In this document: piece after piece, positions 1-9,452 of the stretch
Position numbering within the stretch: position 1 is the stretch's first letter
Layout of the letters: each line of letters opens with the position of its first letter
NCBI GenBank assembly: GCA_963932145.1
Contig: OZ010605.1
Span: 24,770,874-24,834,873 of the forward strand
Origin: Acanthosepion lycidas
Lineage: Eukaryota; Mollusca; Cephalopoda; Sepiida; Sepiidae
Length of the DNA: 64,000 nt
Direction: 5' to 3'
Position numbers and translations under genes: made by a program
Notes under the pieces: model-generated
What the model saw: the letters and a program-made list of their open reading frames with translations, nothing else
The model's database searches: none
What the model was told of the DNA's origin: nothing

Positions 1-1544
1 GAAAGAAAAAAAAGATATTCATTTGAAAGAACAGTATCTATTTAAATAATATATTTCAAACACATTCAACAAAGAAGAACAGAAAAAAGTTTATTTAATA
101 CAAAAAACTATCGACAGCTACGGTTTGATTTAGAAAACGATTACATATCTAGATTAGATCTTTCACATTCATGATGGCCATTACATCCATGTGGGTGATC
201 TTCAACGAAAAGGTCAGATGTGTGTTTGTTCAACATTCGCAGATTCAAACTGTGTCTTATACTGCAACAATACTGATCGGATCTTAGTTACGTTTCTTCG
301 TCCTGAGTATGACGATAAACTACATCCGGCAGCAAGACCTCTGATTGGGAGATTGGAGGTTTTGAGGGGCGTGGAAACACCTCTTAATTGCTGTTGTTTC
401 CAGGTCCAATCTAACCCGGTTAGGACCCCAGCTATAGACAAACAGTGAACCCCCAAACAAAAAAGCACTATGAAAGTATAAAAATACATTTTTATATAAA
501 AAATACCAGCAATACATTTTTCTATAAAAAATGACCAACAATACCTATTTATATTAAAATGAACAAAAATACATTTTATCTGTAATTGAAGACATACCAC
601 TGCGTTCAAAATATTTAGATTTCGGCATTAATTAACCCATAGAGATTGATATGCCGCTAAACAAACCCAACCAAGCAAACAATCAATACGAAAGAAAATA
701 ATTGTCTGCACAAACATGTACATACACAAAATCGGAGTATCATGTACCAAATATTCAACTGTGAACCCTCAAAATGAAAATATGCAGCCACTGACCAGTC
801 ACTGCACCAAATGATTAAGCGTTAATTGATTATGACCAGCTGGAAGAAACTAACCTGAAGCAACATCATTAACTGGAAACACGGGTGTTCTGTCGTAAGG
901 TTTGCTTATTTGTGTCAAATAATAAGGAACATACAATTCAAATCTGCATACATTTTATTTATTATTGGAGAACAATAGATCTAAAACATGACCAGCGGAT
1001 TACGGGTAGATTAATAGTTCAATACAGAACATGTGAGGATAGGTGACCGCCATCTTGAAATCCCTATTCTTTTCTTTTGTCCTAGAGAGCTCCGATCAAG
1101 AGGCATGACTTGGTTTCCACCGAGGGAGCGAATTATCTCCCTTGTTATGGCGTCCATTCTAACAAAGGGGAAAACATCTAATCCTGTTCAAAAAAGCGGG
1201 AAGAAGTACGAGTCGGTCAATAAACGAACCTATTGACACTTATGTTCACAGTACAGGATTTTAAATCTAAGTAATATTAGTAATAATGTAGATAACTTGA
1301 ATTTCAAGTGCAACATTTAAGCTAAAATTAAGTAAAGTTTTAACCTGTTCTTTACGTCAAAGAAACAAATTATGAGAAATGTAAACAATTACACCCATAT
1401 ACGTTCTTCCTTAATTCCTGTTTTCAGTAAAAAAAAAACTTTCATAAAAAGACTTTTTAGTGTGTTGGATACTTCGATAATTAATGTATCAGGTTTTTAC
1501 GAGAATATTTTATAATACATTAAACTAATGCTGGTGAAAACTTC
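1..1544. other. Unassigned AT-rich sequence, no gene recognised
   Basis: I see no recognisable gene, RNA or element. Short open stretches occur (for example 191-448 on the plus strand and 214-609 on the minus strand), but they overlap each other, carry no familiar motif and have no supporting splice or promoter context. The right edge at 1544 is set by the LTR retrotransposon inserted there. Confidence 0.5.
1540..1544. repeat. Target-site duplication (5' copy)
   Basis: ACTTC lies directly before the 5' LTR and recurs directly after the 3' LTR at 6821-6825. A 5-bp duplication is typical of Ty3/gypsy integration. Confidence 0.9.
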
Positions 1545-1860
1545 TGTAGAATAACAAGACAATAAACAGCACTTACCGGTGTAAGAGTCCCAGCTAGCGT
1601 CCAGCTGGCAGACAAAAATAAAGGAGGTTGTAACTTAATACAAACCCTGCAAACTAACTGAATCAAGCTGGTATTTATATAGAAATACCTCCACTCAGGT
1701 ACCAGCAGCCAATCACAGCCCAAGCAATGGACTGTCCCACTTTAGCACAATGAGATGCTCCATTGCACCATAAATAGCTCTCTTCCTCAAGGTTGGATTA
1801 CTCTTTACCTCAGCTTGCTCCACAACTGAGTGTTTATCTTGATCACGTGATTGTTCGACA
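1545..1860 (+). repeat. 5' LTR (316 bp)
   Basis: The sequence from TGTAGAATAAC to TTGTTCGACA is repeated without visible change at 6505-6820. It begins TG and ends CA. Its last base is also the first base of the gag start codon. Confidence 0.95.
1709..1777 (+). promoter_or_regulatory. Putative U3 promoter of the retrotransposon
   Basis: A CCAAT box at 1709-1713 is followed 56 bp later by a TATA-like CATAAATAG at 1769-1777. Transcription would then start near 1800, leaving a short R-U5 of about 60 nt. This is inferred from motif spacing only; another TATA-like stretch lies near 1670. Confidence 0.4.
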
Positions 1861-3365
1861 TGGCGCTGCGAACAGGATTATTGACACCCGAAAATTGGGA
1901 ACTCTTCTTCATGGAAGCAGGCATATCCACTGACTCAGCCAAAACTCATGCAACAAGGTTTGCGGATGAGAAGCTGACAATCGAGAGCCTTCAAATGCTG
2001 GATCGATCTATGCTTAAGGAGCTGGGAGTCACTTTAATTGGAGAAGCCCTGTGTATCATCAAGCAGGCTAAGGAATCCACCACCCAGACAACCCGTATTC
2101 AGGCACTAGCAGCGAAGCCTCCTCATCTCAATCTCGAGATGACACCACAGCAATTCAGGAAGTTCCGAATTGACTGGGATGTCTTTACCAAGATGACGAA
2201 TATGCCAAGCTCCCAAGCTAATATTCACTTATACAATTGTGCTGATGAAGCTGTGCAAAATGCCATAATCAACACACACCCTGACTTCTTTACCACTGAT
2301 CCAGATAAGCTACTTGACATGGTAGAAGCATTGGTCACCCAAAGGTCAAGTCCTATTGTCCATCGCCTTGCTTTTGCCTCCATGTTTCAGGATGCGGATG
2401 AGCCAATACAAAGTTACCTTGTCCGCCTCAGAGCCATAGCCGTTGATTGTAACTTTACCTGCCCCTCGTGTGAGCATGACCTGTCTGATATATACATCAA
2501 GGACCAGATCATCCGTGGAATAGCAAATGACACACTCCAGGCTGACCTACTGGCCAAAGCTGGGGCACTTAAATCCCTTGAGCAAAATATCCGTCATGCT
2601 GAGGCATTCGAATCAGCATTGCGAGACCAAACCTCAATGGCCGGCGCTTCAGATACAGCCGCTGCTCGGCTATCAACATACCGCAGACAGAAGGGTACAC
2701 CACAAGCCAACGAGGGGATCCGTACCAGCACCTATGGCAACTGCAATGTTAAACCAAACCAGCGGGCTTGCTTAGGTTGTGGCAGCCACCAGCATAGCAC
2801 CTCAGGAACTGGATCCCGCCGGCTAAAATGCCCAGCATGGGGACAAACATGTAGTAACTGTGGGAAGCCCAATCACCTATCGAGGGTATGCCGGGCTAAG
2901 AAACTAGCTCAAGCGGTCAGGAAAAGCCCAGAGGCTAATGAAGCTGCCATGGACACACTTATTGCCCACATCACATTCAATCAAACGACAGGCACGTATA
3001 CATCTAAAGACACATGCCAGGTAAGGGAAATTGATGCGTATGTTGTTCCGTTCTCACCAAAACCGGATCCCAGACAAGTTAAGAATATCCCCAGAAATCG
3101 CAGCACTAGGATGACGATCTTTCCTGACAGTGGGGCCACCATATGTCTCGGGGGACTTAAGCACCTTCTGAATATGGGGCTCACTATCAACAACCTCATT
3201 CCATCAAAAAAAAAGTCGTTCGAGCTGTGGGAGGCTTTACACTTGTCTGTCAGGGTTGGCTCCCTGTGGAATTCATCGTCCAAGGAAGAACAACTAAACA
3301 AGCCCTATACATATGCAAAAAGATTCAGCGGCTATACTTCAGCAAAGCAGCCTGCATTGATGTAG
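1860..3365 (+). CDS. gag: Gag with SAM-like domain, zinc knuckle and start of protease
   Basis: This is the structural polyprotein of the LTR element, 501 residues from ATG 1860. An in-frame TGA lies at 1848, and the next ATG would cut into the first domain, so 1860 is the best start. Residues 12-71 match a SAM fold (NWELFF, AGI, LKELGV, IIKQAK), likely a self-association module. Residues of roughly 95-270 look like a retrotransposon capsid. Paired cysteines start near 304, and a classic CX2CX4HX4C zinc knuckle lies at 331-344, for RNA binding. The aspartic protease active site DSGAT begins at residue 423. After the A9 run at 3206-3214 the frame leaves the protease and continues through about 50 unrelated residues to the stop. 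The remainder of the protease is in the pol frame. Confidence 0.85.
   Translation: MALRTGLLTPENWELFFMEAGISTDSAKTHATRFADEKLTIESLQMLDRSMLKELGVTLIGEALCIIKQAKESTTQTTRIQALAAKPPHLNLEMTPQQFRKFRIDWDVFTKMTNMPSSQANIHLYNCADEAVQNAIINTHPDFFTTDPDKLLDMVEALVTQRSSPIVHRLAFASMFQDADEPIQSYLVRLRAIAVDCNFTCPSCEHDLSDIYIKDQIIRGIANDTLQADLLAKAGALKSLEQNIRHAEAFESALRDQTSMAGASDTAAARLSTYRRQKGTPQANEGIRTSTYGNCNVKPNQRACLGCGSHQHSTSGTGSRRLKCPAWGQTCSNCGKPNHLSRVCRAKKLAQAVRKSPEANEAAMDTLIAHITFNQTTGTYTSKDTCQVREIDAYVVPFSPKPDPRQVKNIPRNRSTRMTIFPDSGATICLGGLKHLLNMGLTINNLIPSKKKSFELWEALHLSVRVGSLWNSSSKEEQLNKPYTYAKRFSGYTSAKQPALM
1861..1876 (+). promoter_or_regulatory. Primer-binding site
   Basis: TGGCGCTGCGAACAGG follows the 5' LTR with no spacer. 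The leading TGG would pair with a tRNA 3' CCA end, as expected of a minus-strand priming site. I cannot assign the tRNA without a search. The site lies entirely within the gag coding region. Confidence 0.75.
3206..3214 (+). other. A9 homopolymer at the gag-pro/pol frame change
   Basis: Nine adenines precede GTCGTT. The zero frame reads AAA AAG here, so a canonical slippery heptamer A-AAA-AAG is present at 3209-3215. The protease sequence continues correctly in the -1 frame immediately downstream. The change falls inside the protease, between the DSGAT active site and the flap, rather than between domains. It could be programmed -1 frameshifting, a one-base loss in the run, or a sequencing error. 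Confidence 0.7.
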
Positions 3366-6300
3366 GGATACTGTCCAAAGACTTTCCTAAGCCGACGACT
3401 ACAATATTACCCCAAACAGCAATGCAACACCTGCCCTTGACAAGCACACATAAAAAATCGGACGCAAGCACTAAACAATGCAAAGTCGAGGGACAACTTC
3501 CAACGCGTCCCAAAAAACTCCCTTTTTCCCCAACAGAACAGAACATTGATAGACTCAAGAATTGGCTATTGAATCAATTCGCCGAAACGGCGTTCAAGAA
3601 CAATGGTGAATTCCCACCAATGTCTGGCCCCAATGCACATATACACCTCAAAGAAGGAGCAGTCCCCAAAGCCAGACATAACCCAATTCCTGTGCCTTTT
3701 CACTTCAAAGAGCCCGTAAGACAGGCCCTTTGGGAAGATGTGAAAAGGGGCATCATAACCCCAGTACCCGTCGGCATGCCCACTGATTGGTGTAGCACTA
3801 TGGTAATTACTGCCAAGAAAAATGGCAAACCACGAAGAACCATAGACTACCAACACCTGAATTCACAGTGCAAACGGGAAACACACCATACAGGGTCACC
3901 ATTTCAGCTAGCACTGCAAGTGCCACCTAAACAAAAGAAAACGGTGTTGGATGCTGTTGATGGATATCACTCCATCCCCTTAGATAAAGAGTCCCAGCCA
4001 CTCACCACCTTCATTACAGAATGGGGAAGGTTCATGTACCTGAGGATGCCACAAGGTTACCTAGCATCTGGAGATGCCTACACCCGAAGGTATGATGAAG
4101 TAATAAAAGACATCCCCCGCAAAGTAAAAATCGTAGATGACACCCTACTCTATGACTTTGACATTGAAGGAGCCTTTTTTCACACCTTCGATTTCCTCCT
4201 TCATTGTGCAAAAAACGGCATCATACTAAATACGGAAAAATTCCAATTTTGCCAAGACACAGTGCAGTTTGGTGGCCTCCAGATAACATCCTCTGGTGTA
4301 ACCCCTTCTAAATCCATGCTGGAGGCAATATTAAGCTTCCCAATACCAAAAACGCTCACCGATGCCAGATCATGGTTTGGTCTGGTCAACCAAGTCGCTT
4401 GGGCATACTCACTGAGCCCAGTCATGCTTCCATTTCGTGATCTTGTAAAACGAGACTCTCACTTTACATGGAATAAAAGCCTCGAGGATGCATTTCAGCA
4501 GTCAAAGAAGGTAATAGTTGACTTAGTCCGAAAAGGCATTGCAACATTTCAAAAAGAACGAATAACCTGCCTTGCCCCAGATTGGAGCAAAGAAGGAATG
4601 GGCTTCCTACTTCTACAGAAGTATTGCTCATGCACCACTGACAAAGCTCCAGTTTGCTGCCCTGAAGGTTGGCGCCTGATATTTGCTGGTAGCAGATTCT
4701 GCATTGATGCTGAACGCAGATATGCACCTATTGAAGGCGAGGCAGCAGCAATTGCATGGGCATTGGAAAAGTGTCGCATTTTTGTAATGGGTTGCCCGAA
4801 TCTCATAGTGGTTACAGATCATGAACCACTAAAAGGATTATTCGGAGATAGAGACCTTAGTAAAATCCAAAACCCCCGATTATTCAGGTTAAAGGAGAAA
4901 ACACTCAGGTACAGATTCACCATTCAGTACTGCCCTGGGAAATGGCACAGAGCCTCTGATGCTGTCTCACGTAACCCAGCAGACATATCACAAGCACTCC
5001 TAAATGTATTCACTGCTGAACCCTCTCAATCAGACATCATAGAGTCTGACAACATGGATGACTGGGTCAAATCAACAACCCTATTAGCAACATTCGGTGC
5101 AAACGACAACCTGGAGCTCATCTCACCAAACGTTATCCGTGCGGCGGGACACAGCGACCCGCAGTACAAAAAATTAATTGAAGTAATACAAAATGGATTC
5201 CAAAGGACGCGCATCCTCACTGCACCTGAAATCCGTGAATACTGGGAAGTGAGGCACCGCCTAAGTGTTGACGACGGATTAGTGCTCTTAGATCAAAGAA
5301 TTGTTATCCCCACCTCACAACGCGCAAAAGTATTACATAGCCTACATTCTGCACACCAAGGTGAAGTTGGCATGAAGGCACGTGCCAATGAATCTGTTTA
5401 TTGGCCCGGGATGAATGCTTCAATTCGTAACATTAGAGCAGGTTGTACGTTTTGCTCAAAAAATGCCCCGAGTCAACCAAAAGAGCCAATCAATCTGACA
5501 CCATCTCCTGATTGGCCATTTCAGCAAATCGTCATGGACATCTTCCATGTTGGGAACCATGGTTACTTAGCATGCGCTGACAGGTTAACAGGCTGGCTGA
5601 ATCTATACCACTTGAGCCACGGAGAAGCAACTGCCTCAAGAATTATTTCGATTTGCCGGGACATATTTCAAACCTACGGCGCTCCTGAGGAACTCAGCAG
5701 TGATGGTGGGCCACCCTTCACATCTCTTCCATTCAAGCAATTTTTAAAAGACTGGGCTGTTAAACACAGGTTATCATCTGCTGGTTACCCACAATCCAAT
5801 GGTCGTGCAGAGCTCGCTGTCAAAACGGCCAAGAGAATCGTAAATGGCAACACAGGAGCACAAGGATCATTGGACAATAACCGTGCAGCAAGAGCCATCC
5901 TCCAATACAGGAATACGCCCATTCAAAACATTGGGCTATCCCCTGCTCAACTACTACTCCACCGCCGACTACGTGACTACATACCATCCCACCCCACACT
6001 CTATAAGCCACACGCGAATTGGATAACCGCAGCCCAAAATCGCGAGTTAAGTCTGTCCCGGCGGAACGCTCGTCTCATAGAGCAATACAACAGAACAGCA
6101 CACACCTTAAATCCCCTTCAAAAAGGACAAATAGTGGCACTACAACGACCAACAACCCGCCGATGGGACACAACAGGTCAGGTCATTGAAACCCTCCCCA
6201 ACCACCAATACCGTATCAGAATTGACGGATCAGGTAGAATTACCTTACGAAATCGCCGATTTCTCAGGAAACTGGATACACCAACAATCCCAGTTCCAAG

Positions 6301-6514
6301 ACCTAGTGCCTTACCCGATACCCCTACACCAGTGCCACAAACATTCGACGCTGGAATAACATCAAACACTGCACAGCCGTCTACAATAACACGGACAAAA
6401 CCCCCTCGGGCATTGTCCAGACTACTTCCACACAACCAGCCAGGTTTAAAGGAACTCATCCCTCCCCAAAGGCCACTACCGACACGCGATGGGGGGGAAG
6501 GAGATGTAGAATAA
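3227..6514 (+). CDS. pol: Pol: protease C-terminus, reverse transcriptase, RNase H, integrase
   Basis: This open frame continues upstream to the A9 run; 3227 is only a formal start (GTG). Residue numbers count from there. The protease remainder occupies about 1-60. Reverse transcriptase has motif A Asp at 242 and the catalytic box IVDD at 302-305, where most relatives have Tyr first. RNase H shows D452, E505, D531 and D578. Integrase has a zinc-binding HHCC set at H707, H710, C740 and C743. Its catalytic triad is D771, D826 and E862, with the usual 35-residue D-E gap. The C-terminus (about 960-1020) resembles a GPY/F-type module ending RNRRFLRKLD, followed by a Pro/Thr-rich tail. There is no internal stop. 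The TAA stop (6512-6514) lies inside the 3' LTR. All catalytic residues are present, so the enzyme is probably functional if the frame change is bridged. Confidence 0.92.
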   Translation: MGGFTLVCQGWLPVEFIVQGRTTKQALYICKKIQRLYFSKAACIDVGILSKDFPKPTTTILPQTAMQHLPLTSTHKKSDASTKQCKVEGQLPTRPKKLPFSPTEQNIDRLKNWLLNQFAETAFKNNGEFPPMSGPNAHIHLKEGAVPKARHNPIPVPFHFKEPVRQALWEDVKRGIITPVPVGMPTDWCSTMVITAKKNGKPRRTIDYQHLNSQCKRETHHTGSPFQLALQVPPKQKKTVLDAVDGYHSIPLDKESQPLTTFITEWGRFMYLRMPQGYLASGDAYTRRYDEVIKDIPRKVKIVDDTLLYDFDIEGAFFHTFDFLLHCAKNGIILNTEKFQFCQDTVQFGGLQITSSGVTPSKSMLEAILSFPIPKTLTDARSWFGLVNQVAWAYSLSPVMLPFRDLVKRDSHFTWNKSLEDAFQQSKKVIVDLVRKGIATFQKERITCLAPDWSKEGMGFLLLQKYCSCTTDKAPVCCPEGWRLIFAGSRFCIDAERRYAPIEGEAAAIAWALEKCRIFVMGCPNLIVVTDHEPLKGLFGDRDLSKIQNPRLFRLKEKTLRYRFTIQYCPGKWHRASDAVSRNPADISQALLNVFTAEPSQSDIIESDNMDDWVKSTTLLATFGANDNLELISPNVIRAAGHSDPQYKKLIEVIQNGFQRTRILTAPEIREYWEVRHRLSVDDGLVLLDQRIVIPTSQRAKVLHSLHSAHQGEVGMKARANESVYWPGMNASIRNIRAGCTFCSKNAPSQPKEPINLTPSPDWPFQQIVMDIFHVGNHGYLACADRLTGWLNLYHLSHGEATASRIISICRDIFQTYGAPEELSSDGGPPFTSLPFKQFLKDWAVKHRLSSAGYPQSNGRAELAVKTAKRIVNGNTGAQGSLDNNRAARAILQYRNTPIQNIGLSPAQLLLHRRLRDYIPSHPTLYKPHANWITAAQNRELSLSRRNARLIEQYNRTAHTLNPLQKGQIVALQRPTTRRWDTTGQVIETLPNHQYRIRIDGSGRITLRNRRFLRKLDTPTIPVPRPSALPDTPTPVPQTFDAGITSNTAQPSTITRTKPPRALSRLLPHNQPGLKELIPPQRPLPTRDGGEGDVE
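6491..6504 (+). promoter_or_regulatory. Polypurine tract
   Basis: GGGGGGGAAGGAGA abuts the 3' LTR, the expected position for the plus-strand primer. It is also translated as the end of pol. Confidence 0.9.
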
Positions 6515-6820
6515 CAAGACAATAAACAGCACTTACCGGTGTAAGAGTCCCAGCTAGCGTCCAGCTGGCAGACAAAAATAAAGGAGGTTGTAACTTAATA
6601 CAAACCCTGCAAACTAACTGAATCAAGCTGGTATTTATATAGAAATACCTCCACTCAGGTACCAGCAGCCAATCACAGCCCAAGCAATGGACTGTCCCAC
6701 TTTAGCACAATGAGATGCTCCATTGCACCATAAATAGCTCTCTTCCTCAAGGTTGGATTACTCTTTACCTCAGCTTGCTCCACAACTGAGTGTTTATCTT
6801 GATCACGTGATTGTTCGACA
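6505..6820 (+). repeat. 3' LTR (316 bp)
   Basis: This copy reads as identical to the LTR at 1545-1860 over its whole length and is followed by the target duplication ACTTC. Its first 10 bases contain the pol stop codon. Confidence 0.95.
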
Positions 6821-6826
6821 ACTTCA

Positions 6827-7140
6827 ATGCACAAAATAACAGAGACCAATTGATATGCAATGCAAGAATACATTTATTAAACAAAAGTAACAAAAGAAAA
6901 GGTAAAGAGTTTCTTTTCCTAGAAATAAATTGAATATACAACGAAAATTGTCAATGAATGTATTTGAGTGTGACTTACCTGTGCAGGTGTGTTTGTTTGT
7001 GAAGCATCGACAACCATTTTTCCTTCGGTGTGAAAATTTGACACACATCAAAAGGAGGGAAAAAGAAAGAGAGTGTTATTTAAAGGTTCGCCTGTTTTTA
7101 TACCCTCAGGGATGCTACCGAGAATATTTTTTTTATTAAG
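6827..7140. repeat. Unnamed dispersed repeat, copy 1
   Basis: It starts GCACAAAATAACAGAG and shares an ordered series of blocks with 7383-7682: ATTTATTAAACAAA, TTTCTTTTCCTA, AATGAATGTATTTGAGTG, and a final GGGATGCTACC...TTTATTAAGG. The two copies are clearly related but diverged. No protein or RNA homology is apparent. The LTR element inserted just before this copy. Confidence 0.6.
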
Positions 7141-7382
7141 GCACTACAATTTGATGCAACAATAAAATGTTGGCAGTCCTGGTTTAAAAGACTGCCGCAG
7201 ATATTGGAATGCTGTGTTCAGTTCTCAATTGAAATCTCACGAGGGACCCAAATTCCCTCCTTGCAGGTTTTCCCAGTTAACCACATAATAAACAACATGG
7301 CGTCCGATAGAAGTGACAATAAGCTAATTCTAGACGAATTTTCATAACATTCAATACATGAAAAATTAGTGGTGAAAAAAGG

Positions 7383-7682
7383 TATTTGCACAAAATAACA
7401 GAGCCATTTATTAAACAAAATAACAAAGGAAACTTGAAGTTTCTTTTCCTACAAATAAAGTGAATACACAATGAAATGTTAATGAATGTATTTGAGTGTA
7501 TTTGTTGTACTGAATGTAATTGAGTGTATTTGATGTATTTGAATGGACTTGCCTGTGTGGATGTGTTTGTGTGTGAAGCGTACAGAGTCCTATTTGTTTC
7601 ATTGGTACCCACTTCGAAGAGAGGAAAACTGTAACTGTAATTTAATGGTTCACGTTTTTTTTATACCACAGGGCTGCTGCTG
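7383..7682. repeat. Unnamed dispersed repeat, copy 2
   Basis: This is the second diverged copy of the repeat at 6827-7140, in the same orientation. Its terminal segment (GGGCTGCTGCTGCAGATACC then AAGTTTATTAAG) has expanded into the minisatellite that follows. Confidence 0.6.
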
Positions 7683-8382
7683 CAGATACCAAGTTTATTA
7701 AGAAGAGCCGCTGCTGATAGCAAGTTTATTAAGAAGAGCCGCTGCTGATAGCAAGTTTATTAAGAAGAGCCGCTGCTGATAGCAAGTTTATTAAGAAGAG
7801 CCGCTGCTGATAGCAAGTTTATTAAGAAGAGCTGCTGCTGATACCAAGTTTATTAAGAAGAGCCGCTGCTGATAGCAAGTTTATTAAGAAGAGCCGCTGC
7901 TGATAGCAAGTTTATTAAGAAGAGCCGCTGCTGATAGCAAGTTTATTAAGAAGAGCCGCTGCTGATAGCAAGTTTATTAAGAAGAGCCGCTGCTGATAGC
8001 AAGTTTATTAAGAAGAGCCGCTGCTGATAGCAAGTTTATTAAGAAGAGCTGCTGCTGATACCAAGTTTATTAAGAAGAGCCGCTGCTGATAGCAAGTTTA
8101 TTAAGAAGAGCCGCTGCTGATAGCAAGTTTATTAAGAAGAGCCGCTGCTGATAGCAAGTTTATTAAGAAGAGCTGCTGCTGATACCAAGTTTATTAAGAA
8201 GAGCCGCTGCTGATAGCAAGTTTATTAAGAAGAGCCGCTGCTGATAGCAAGTTTATTAAGAAGAGCTGCTGCTGATACCAAGTTTATTAAGAAGAGCCGC
8301 TGCTGATAGCAAGTTTATTAAGAAGAGCCGCTGCTGATAGCAAGTTTATTAAGTGCTGCTGCTTATACTATGTTTATTAAGG
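7672..8382. repeat. 31-bp minisatellite, about 23 copies
   Basis: The unit is GCCGCTGCTGATAGCAAG plus TTTATTAAGAAGA. Most copies carry GCCGC...TAGC. Five carry the variant GCTGC...TACC, like the founder at the left end. Consensus copies between variants number 4, 6, 3, 2 and 2, so short multi-unit blocks seem to have been duplicated. The last copy is degenerate. Confidence 0.95.
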
Positions 8383-8472
8383 TAGTATAACTTAATACCT
8401 TAAGCCATTCCAAACTGAAGTCCATCTTTTGGTAAGTTGATCTGATATTATAGAGAGTATTAATCGCTAATA

Positions 8473-8524
<52 letters not shown>
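8473..8524. repeat. (TA)n microsatellite
   Basis: About 52 bp of uninterrupted TA dinucleotide. Confidence 0.95.
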
Positions 8525-8527
<3 letters not shown>

Positions 8528-8719
8528 TATCTATATGTTTATCTATAAATAATTATTTTTAGTGAATGTAAGCGAATCGTCATCTGATATATCGATTATG
8601 TTTCATCAATATCTGATTTAATGTTAATTAATAAAAATAATCAATTACACCATTTTCATCATCATCAGCATCTTTAAAAATGAACGATGCAAAATAAACA
8701 TTCGAAATAAACCTACATG

Positions 8720-9275
8720 CACCCTTGTGCAAATTAATTGAAACAACTGATTTAGTTTCCATTATTTCACAATACGGTCAGTTTTAAACCCACTAGAGTG
8801 ACAGGATGTAATCGATTTCTATTTTTTTTCAGATTAGGTCATTTGTAGTAGTGTGCAGTAATATGAATCTATTTTCGGTGTGTATGATGAAAATTGTTTG
8901 GCCTTGAAAAATATTGCATCATCTGTGATTGCATCCTATTTTTATCACGCTCAGACACTACTGTCTCGACTATCGATTAGTTGTCCTACGGCCATTGTCT
9001 GCGATGGATGTTACTCCAAGGAAGCGTACAAAAATTTGTAACGCGGCACGATCACACTGGCAAACCTTACGAGTGAGCAATTCAAAGTACTGGATCGGAA
9101 ACTCTTCTGCTTTAAACCCAATCGAGGATCTGTGGTCAATCTGCAAGGAACGACTTCGTGGAATGAACATACGAAGTAGTAACATGTGCACTGGGTCATG
9201 TTTCATTGGAAAAATACGAAAAAGTAAATAATAGCGGAATTATTCATTTTGTTTCAATTAATTTGCACAAGGGTG
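8720..9275 (+). mobile_element. Deleted Tc1-type transposon
   Basis: A perfect 25-bp inverted repeat bounds the element (8720-8744 and 9251-9275, core CCCTTGTGCAAATTAATTG). Inside is a fragment of Tc1-like transposase. At 556 bp it is about one third of a full Tc1 element, so it is an internally deleted, non-autonomous copy. TA follows the right end. Confidence 0.8.
8929..9190 (+). pseudogene. Tc1-like transposase C-terminal fragment
   Basis: The reading frame contains SALNPIEDLWSICKERLR, the conserved C-terminal stretch around the last catalytic residue of Tc1 transposases. Upstream of it the match is weak and most of the catalytic core is missing. It lies between the inverted repeats of 8720-9275. 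It is not functional. Confidence 0.7.
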
Positions 9276-9452
9276 TATTCGAAGATATCTCGTTTTCCTT
9301 AAAAAATGTTACATTGATGGTTAAGACATTTTTATGTTTTTTCATTCTTTTTTATAGATACAAATATTTAAGTAAATGCTCTGTTTATAATAAACAGTAT
9401 TAACAACATTTACCGGCCCGAACATACCAGAAATTGTCATGGAAAATATGCG

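Larger units (their letters stand above)
1545..6820 (+). mobile_element. Complete Ty3/gypsy LTR retrotransposon with SAM-domain Gag
   Basis: This 5276-bp element has two 316-bp LTRs that read as identical, each starting TG and ending CA. It is flanked by the 5-bp direct repeat ACTTC at 1540-1544 and 6821-6825. A primer-binding site follows the 5' LTR and a purine tract precedes the 3' LTR. The internal order is Gag, protease, reverse transcriptase, RNase H, integrase, which is the Ty3/gypsy order. No env-like ORF is present. Identical LTRs imply a recent insertion. The only obvious defect is a frame break in an A9 run at 3206-3214. The lineage within Ty3/gypsy is not certain; the pol resembles the group commonly labelled K02A2.6-like in invertebrate annotations. 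Confidence 0.95.

Noticed and set aside
191-448. 85-codon open frame near the left edge
   Set aside because: No recognisable motif, alternative start codon, and overlapped by a longer antisense frame; not supportable as a gene.
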